From Parvibacter caecicola (lineage in GTDB: Bacteria > Actinomycetota > Coriobacteriia > Coriobacteriales > Eggerthellaceae), in assembly GCF_003725335.1 (NCBI RefSeq), contig NZ_QIBY01000001.1:248001-312000 (forward strand): a DNA stretch of 64,000 nt, given 5' to 3'. Shown here piece by piece: positions 59,889 through 64,000 of the stretch (position 1 is the first letter of the stretch; every line of letters begins with the position of its first letter). Below the pieces are notes generated by a model, which had not been told where the DNA came from, made no database searches, and worked only from the letters and a program-made list of their open reading frames with translations. The position numbers and the translations under genes are program-made.

Positions 59889-60170
59889 TTACCAGTAGGC
59901 CTTCGTGGCCTTGCGCTTGGGCTGGGGCTTGGGGTCGCGGAAGTCCAGCTCCATCTGGCCGTCGGCCACCTTCGATTTGGCGCCTTTCCGCTCCACTTTG
60001 GTGATGGTCCAGCTTACGGCGTCTTTTCCGAACAGCTCCAGCAGTCGCAGCCGGGCATCGTGCAGGTTCGCGCGGGTGCCGATGCGGGCATCGCTCTCGA
60101 ATTCAAACACCCCCAGGCCGCTCACGTCGGCGCCGTCGGGGGAACGGTAATTTGCAACGTATGTCTGCAT
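59889..60170 (-). CDS. Hypothetical small protein (93 aa)
   Basis: Not recognised. Starting at the ATG at 60170 the product is basic at its C-terminus (PKPQPKRKATKAYW) and has a beta-rich body (YVANYRSPDG, ARLRLLELFGKDAVSW). The only GAGAGG is 14 bases upstream; a GTG four codons earlier is an alternative start. It lies 18 bases before the M42 peptidase gene and is probably in its operon. Role unknown. Confidence 0.55.
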   Translation of the reverse strand: MQTYVANYRSPDGADVSGLGVFEFESDARIGTRANLHDARLRLLELFGKDAVSWTITKVERKGAKSKVADGQMELDFRDPKPQPKRKATKAYW

Positions 60171-60232
60171 TTGCTCGCGCACTACCTCTCGTCCCAGATG
60201 GTTTTGCCCATCATAGCACCCGCGAGCCTTCC

Positions 60233-60862
60233 TCAATTCCAGAAGTCGCTCACCCCGCGGCCCTCTTCGGCCGCTTCGCGCCCTAACTGCTCCAGCGCCT
60301 GGGCATGGGCGGTGTCCTCGCCGTAGCGGCGCGCCTCAGCGTACCCGTCGGCCACCAAAATGCCGTTCAGCATCTTCTGGCGAATTTCGCCCACATCGTT
60401 GGGATCAGTGGGCTTTTCCAGCCACACATAGCGCAGCAGCCGGTCGTACTGGTCCCGGTCGTTCGCGTCCGATTCCAACCACACGGTATCCCCCTCGCCC
60501 ACCAGCTGCTTGGTGTAGCGGCAGGCTTCGCGCCCCTCTTCGCTGTTGCGCTCCTCTTCCGGCGCCACCGATTCCGGGCAGTTGATGCCGATGAGGCGCA
60601 CCCGCTCCTCGGCCCCGTCCACCTGAAGCACCAGCGTGTCGCCGTCCACCACGCGCACCACGCGCGCCTGCTGGAAATCGTCGGCGTTCGCCTGCAGCCC
60701 GGCGGCATTGCCTCCGGAAAAGCCGCCCACGGCCCACGCCACCGCCACCACCAGAAGCGCCCCCACCACAATGCCGGGGCGGCCGATGATGAGGTTCTCC
60801 CAAATGGTCTTCATTCTCGATTGCGGCGCCGTCTGCGGCGCGTCGAACTTTCCATCGCTCAT
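60233..60862 (-). CDS. Membrane-anchored thermonuclease-like (SNase) protein
   Basis: A 209-residue protein with one TM helix (IVVGALLVVAVAWAVGGF, ~31-48) and an outer staphylococcal-nuclease domain. The fold and catalytic pattern fit: VVRVVDGDTLVLQVDG, EERVRLIGINCPES (Arg) and YDRLLRYVWLE (Arg). It would degrade extracellular nucleic acid or act at the envelope. The ATG at 60862 follows GAAAGG. Confidence 0.85.
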   Translation of the reverse strand: MSDGKFDAPQTAPQSRMKTIWENLIIGRPGIVVGALLVVAVAWAVGGFSGGNAAGLQANADDFQQARVVRVVDGDTLVLQVDGAEERVRLIGINCPESVAPEEERNSEEGREACRYTKQLVGEGDTVWLESDANDRDQYDRLLRYVWLEKPTDPNDVGEIRQKMLNGILVADGYAEARRYGEDTAHAQALEQLGREAAEEGRGVSDFWN

Positions 60863-61000
60863 GGGCGGGCCTTTCCGCAAAAACCTACTTCGCACCGCCA
60901 AAGCGGCACCGCGTTCCATAGTAGGGCAATTTGGCCGCCGCCCTCCCTCCCACACGCTATCATGTGACCCAACGGAAAACCGACCATGCGAGGAGCGCCC

Positions 61001-61687
61001 ATGGAACTGCCACTGTACAAACGGAATTTCATCGAGTTCATGGTTAAGAGCCATGTGCTGAAATTCGGCGATTTCACCCTGAAAAGCGGCCGCCAATCGC
61101 CCTTTTTCATGAACGCCGGCGCTTACGTGACCGGTCAGCAGCTGCACCAGCTGGGGCTTTATTACGCGGAAGCCATCAAGGACAACTTCGGCCTTGACTT
61201 CGACGTGGTGTTCGGCCCCGCCTACAAGGGCATTCCGCTGGCGGTGGTCACGGCCATCGGACTTCAGGAGCTGTACGGCAAAGAGGTGAAGTACTGCTGC
61301 AACCGCAAAGAGGCGAAGGACCACGGCGCCGATGCCGGCAATTTGCTGGGAGCGAGCCTTGCCGACGGCGACCGCGTGGTGATGGTGGAAGACGTCACCA
61401 CTTCCGGCAAATCCATCGACGAAACCTATCCCATCTTGAAAGCGGCCGCCGACGTGGAGGTGAAGGGGCTGGTGGTTTCCCTGAACCGCATGGAAGTGGG
61501 CAAAGGCGGCGCGGTGACCGCCCAGCAGGAGATTACCGAGCGCTACGGCTTCCCGGTTGCCTCCATCGTGACCATGGCGGAAGTGAAGGACTACCTCACC
61601 GGCCGGGAAGTGGCCGGCGAGGTAGTGATCGACGAGGGAACGGCCGCTCAGCTGGACGACTACTACGCCCAGTGGGGCGTCAAGTAG
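61001..61687 (+). CDS. pyrE: Orotate phosphoribosyltransferase
   Basis: Converts orotate to OMP, 228 residues. The PRPP-binding loop is VVMVEDVTTSGKS; substrate-side blocks FTLKSGRQSPFFMNAG and VFGPAYKGIPLAV are present. The ATG at 61001 follows GAGGAGCGCC; an ATG 15 bases upstream lacks this. Its stop overlaps the convergent AddA-like gene by 8 bases. No PyrR box was recognised upstream. Confidence 0.96.
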   Translation: MELPLYKRNFIEFMVKSHVLKFGDFTLKSGRQSPFFMNAGAYVTGQQLHQLGLYYAEAIKDNFGLDFDVVFGPAYKGIPLAVVTAIGLQELYGKEVKYCCNRKEAKDHGADAGNLLGASLADGDRVVMVEDVTTSGKSIDETYPILKAAADVEVKGLVVSLNRMEVGKGGAVTAQQEITERYGFPVASIVTMAEVKDYLTGREVAGEVVIDEGTAAQLDDYYAQWGVK

Positions 61688-64000
61688 CGCGGCGCCGGAA
61701 CCGGTAGCGCACAACCTGGGGCTGGCCGGGACAGGCGGCATCTTCCTGCTCTACCCGCACGAAGACGAAGGACACCTCGGAAAAACCTTGGCGGAGCACC
61801 GCGTAGGCATAGCAGAGCGCTTGCAAGCGGTGCTTCCAGTACAACTGGCGGGCGGTCTCTTGGGGCTGCCCGCCCGTTTTGTAATCCACCACAAAAGCAC
61901 GGCCGCCCTCGCCGGCGGGGCCATTGGCGCAGAACAGGTCGATTTCCCCTTGCAAGGTATTGGCGCCCAGCTGCGCTTGGAACGACAGCTCCGGCTGCAC
62001 CCATTCCCATTCGCGGGCCTCGCGGCGCACATCGCTGGCAAGCCAGCGGGCGAAAGCCTCCTGCAACCGCTGCCGCTGCCGCACCCCGTAGGCGTCGGCA
62101 ACCGCCTCGAAGCGGCCCCAAGCGCCCTTCTCCCCCGTCAGGGCGTCCAGCTGGCACAGCCGGTGGAGCGCTCCGCCGAAGTCGGTGGCCTTATCGCGGT
62201 CGGAGAAGCTCTCGCCCCTTTCCTCTCCGGCGCCGTCGCCGAAGTCGGCCGTCGGCGAAACGGGCGCCGGCGCCCCGCCCTCCGGCTGCACCGCCGGCGC
62301 CTCCTGCAGCCCATCGGCAATCGGCCCGTCCAGCTCTTCCACATAGGCCTCCAAGACGGCCTGGGCACCTTCCAAGGCGCCGCCTTCGCATCCGGTCAAG
62401 GAAGAATAGGACACAAGGCCCTGGCCGTCGCCCCAACCGGCGACAACGGCAGGCGCGGGGTCGGGCGAAAGCGGCGGGTATTCCACCACCCGGCCCTCTG
62501 CGGCACCGGCCGTCTCTTCCCGCTCCTCTTCCGACTGTTCGTTCCACAGCCGGTCGGCATCGATGAAGGCGAACTCCAGCGGCTGGGACCCCCCGTAATC
62601 CGCCGTGCCATCTTGGCGGGGCACCTCTTCGCCAAACAGCGCCCCCAGCACATCCGCCTGAACCCCTTTGGGGGCAAGCCCCTCTTTGGTGTTGTTCACG
62701 CACAGCGAAACCAGCATGGCCTCGCTGGCGCGGGTGGCGGCCACGTAGAACAAGCGCCGTTTCTCCAGCAGCCCTTCCTGGGCGCTCTCCTCTCGGATGC
62801 CCTGGTGGTGACGGGCAAGCGGGGGCAGTCCCGGGGCGCCCTCCTCATCGTTTTTAACCGTGGTCCGCGCCTTCTCGAAGGCCGCCTTCAGCCCATCGTC
62901 CCCCAAAGAAGACGCCAAGCTGGCCGCCGCCCGGCCGTCGCGCACCGCGCAAAGCAGAGCGCCGGATTCGGGGCGCAGTGTGTAGCAGTCCGCCACCGCC
63001 ACGAAGGGAAACTCCAACCCCTTCGAGCCGTGCACCGTCATGATGCGCACCGATTGGCCGCCGTCGCCCTGCAGCGATCCCAGCTTCTCGTTGCCGGCGG
63101 CCAGCGCCTGGTAGCGCTGGGCCACCTGGGCCGTCCCCGCGCCCGGCTGCGCCTGCAGCCCCTCCACCACCGTAATGGCCTTCAGGAAATTGGCCGCCTT
63201 CGCCTGCCCGGTAACCCCTTCCTCCTGCAAGCGGGAGAAGTAGCCGCTTTCCCGGGCTAGCTGCCGCAGCGCGCACGCGGGCCCGTCGCGGCGCACGGTG
63301 GCCTGGGCGCGGCACCAAATCTCCAGCACCCGCCCAAGGGCGGCGCCGGGGGCCGGCAGCAACGGCTGCAGCACCTCCCCGTCCGTCTCTTCGGTTTCCG
63401 CCCCGTCGCCATCGCCCACGACAAAGGGGCGCCCGATGGAGCGGCGGCGCACCTCGGCGCACTGTTCGCCACTGGCCTTGACCACGGTGGAGAGCGTCAT
63501 GAAATCGTCAGCGGAAAGCTGGAACATGGGGCCCGAGAGCGCCTCGAACAAATCCCTCGTATTCAAAGGGCATACCAGCGCCCGCAACAGGCTGGCCGCA
63601 AGTTTGGACTCGGCGGTGCCGTAAAAGCCCGACCCGCCTTCCATATGGCAGCTGAAACCCTCTTGCTGAAGCGCGTCGGCGTAAACGTCCAAGTGGGTGG
63701 TGCTGCCCAGCAACAGCACCATGTCCCCCGCGTCATGGCCCGCCATGCGCAGACGGGCGAACCATTGGGCGATGTGGCGGGCCTCCTGCTGTTTGGCGAA
63801 AGCGGTCTTGGCGGTCTCGCCCCGCTGCTTCGAGCCGTAGGAGGTAAGCGCCACTGAAATGCGCGGGGCCAAGGCCCGGTAAGCGCCCGATGCTGCCGCC
63901 TTTTCCTCGTTGCGTCCCGCCTGCAAATCGAGGAAATCCTCCGAAAAGAAGCCGGGGGCGCCGCAGATCCGCCGCACGAAGGCGAGGATGTCGCCATGGC
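61680..64000 (-). CDS. addA: AddA-like ATP-dependent helicase-nuclease, C-terminal part (5' end outside window)
   Basis: Part of a UvrD/RecB-superfamily helicase that processes double-strand breaks. The frame is open to the window edge. Helicase motifs V/VI: RIMTVHGSKGLEFPFVAVAD and FYVAATRASEAMLV. The C-terminal PD-(D/E)XK nuclease shows GEIDLFC, then AFVVDYKTGG, the metal-binding Asp and Lys of the RecB nuclease family. The AddA identity is supported by the nuclease domain joined to the C-terminal half. The N-terminal Walker A lies outside. An AddB gene would be expected just outside the window. Confidence 0.82.
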   Translation of the reverse strand, partial: HGDILAFVRRICGAPGFFSEDFLDLQAGRNEEKAAASGAYRALAPRISVALTSYGSKQRGETAKTAFAKQQEARHIAQWFARLRMAGHDAGDMVLLLGSTTHLDVYADALQQEGFSCHMEGGSGFYGTAESKLAASLLRALVCPLNTRDLFEALSGPMFQLSADDFMTLSTVVKASGEQCAEVRRRSIGRPFVVGDGDGAETEETDGEVLQPLLPAPGAALGRVLEIWCRAQATVRRDGPACALRQLARESGYFSRLQEEGVTGQAKAANFLKAITVVEGLQAQPGAGTAQVAQRYQALAAGNEKLGSLQGDGGQSVRIMTVHGSKGLEFPFVAVADCYTLRPESGALLCAVRDGRAAASLASSLGDDGLKAAFEKARTTVKNDEEGAPGLPPLARHHQGIREESAQEGLLEKRRLFYVAATRASEAMLVSLCVNNTKEGLAPKGVQADVLGALFGEEVPRQDGTADYGGSQPLEFAFIDADRLWNEQSEEEREETAGAAEGRVVEYPPLSPDPAPAVVAGWGDGQGLVSYSSLTGCEGGALEGAQAVLEAYVEELDGPIADGLQEAPAVQPEGGAPAPVSPTADFGDGAGEERGESFSDRDKATDFGGALHRLCQLDALTGEKGAWGRFEAVADAYGVRQRQRLQEAFARWLASDVRREAREWEWVQPELSFQAQLGANTLQGEIDLFCANGPAGEGGRAFVVDYKTGGQPQETARQLYWKHRLQALCYAYAVLRQGFSEVSFVFVRVEQEDAACPGQPQVVRYRFRRRAT

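Overview
The window is about 64 kb of high-GC DNA with dense, mostly co-oriented housekeeping genes. The gene content suggests a Coriobacteriia actinobacterium, most likely an Eggerthellaceae gut anaerobe. The clues are a Tat-exported flavoprotein coupled to a membrane multihaem cytochrome, a many-TM LuxR-type regulator beside it, rubredoxin, several ferredoxin-like clusters, actinobacterial-style leaderless promoters and a CGAAC-N4-GTTCG type SOS box. The species cannot be named from the sequence alone.

Layout. 1-4.2 kb: end of pheA, mntP (Mn efflux), a [4Fe-4S]-less mutY, a degenerate AAA+ protein and a HAD phosphatase. 4.5-6.6 kb: a polyferredoxin and an uncharacterised partner. 7.1-7.7 kb: efp. 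7.9-12.0 kb: respiratory unit made of a LuxR-type membrane regulator, a Tat flavoprotein reductase and a five-haem cytochrome. 12.0-17.9 kb: surface module with a SipW-type signal peptidase, a TasA-like protein, an LPXTG protein and a 1176-residue BspA/DUF285-like protein. 18-24.5 kb: rubredoxin, a YczE-type membrane protein, an ABC-2 exporter operon and a divergent NarL-type two-component system. 24.5-32.8 kb: pepP-aroQ-aroB-aroK-aroC and aroE, interrupted between aroC and aroE by a HipA/CtkA-like kinase and a HEPN-MNT toxin-antitoxin pair. 33-38 kb: yqeG-mltG-ruvX-alaS. 38-41.6 kb: AI-2E-family transporter, DUF948 protein, rarA. 41.8-42 kb: a predicted small RNA with four stem-loops. 42-49 kb: nnrD, acpS, glmS, pheST. 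49-52 kb: cell-wall proteins. 52.2-56 kb: SOS-regulated uvrB-recN. 56.4-61 kb: coaE, smpB, an M42 peptidase, a nuclease and small unknown proteins. 61-64 kb: pyrE and the 3' part of an AddA-like helicase-nuclease.

Three non-coding themes stand out. (1) A family of eleven REP-like hairpins, usually preceded by GTAG, has stems that change in a compensatory way and is often arranged as inverted pairs (BIMEs). (2) A ~140-nt transcript at 41818-41957 has its own -10 box and terminator and three C/U-rich anti-Shine-Dalgarno-like segments. (3) Several genes have a -10 hexamer 6-7 nt before the start codon, implying leaderless mRNAs. The best candidate for an undescribed protein system is the SipW-TasA-LPXTG-BspA surface module. 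I saw no tRNA, rRNA, CRISPR array, complete insertion sequence or prophage.
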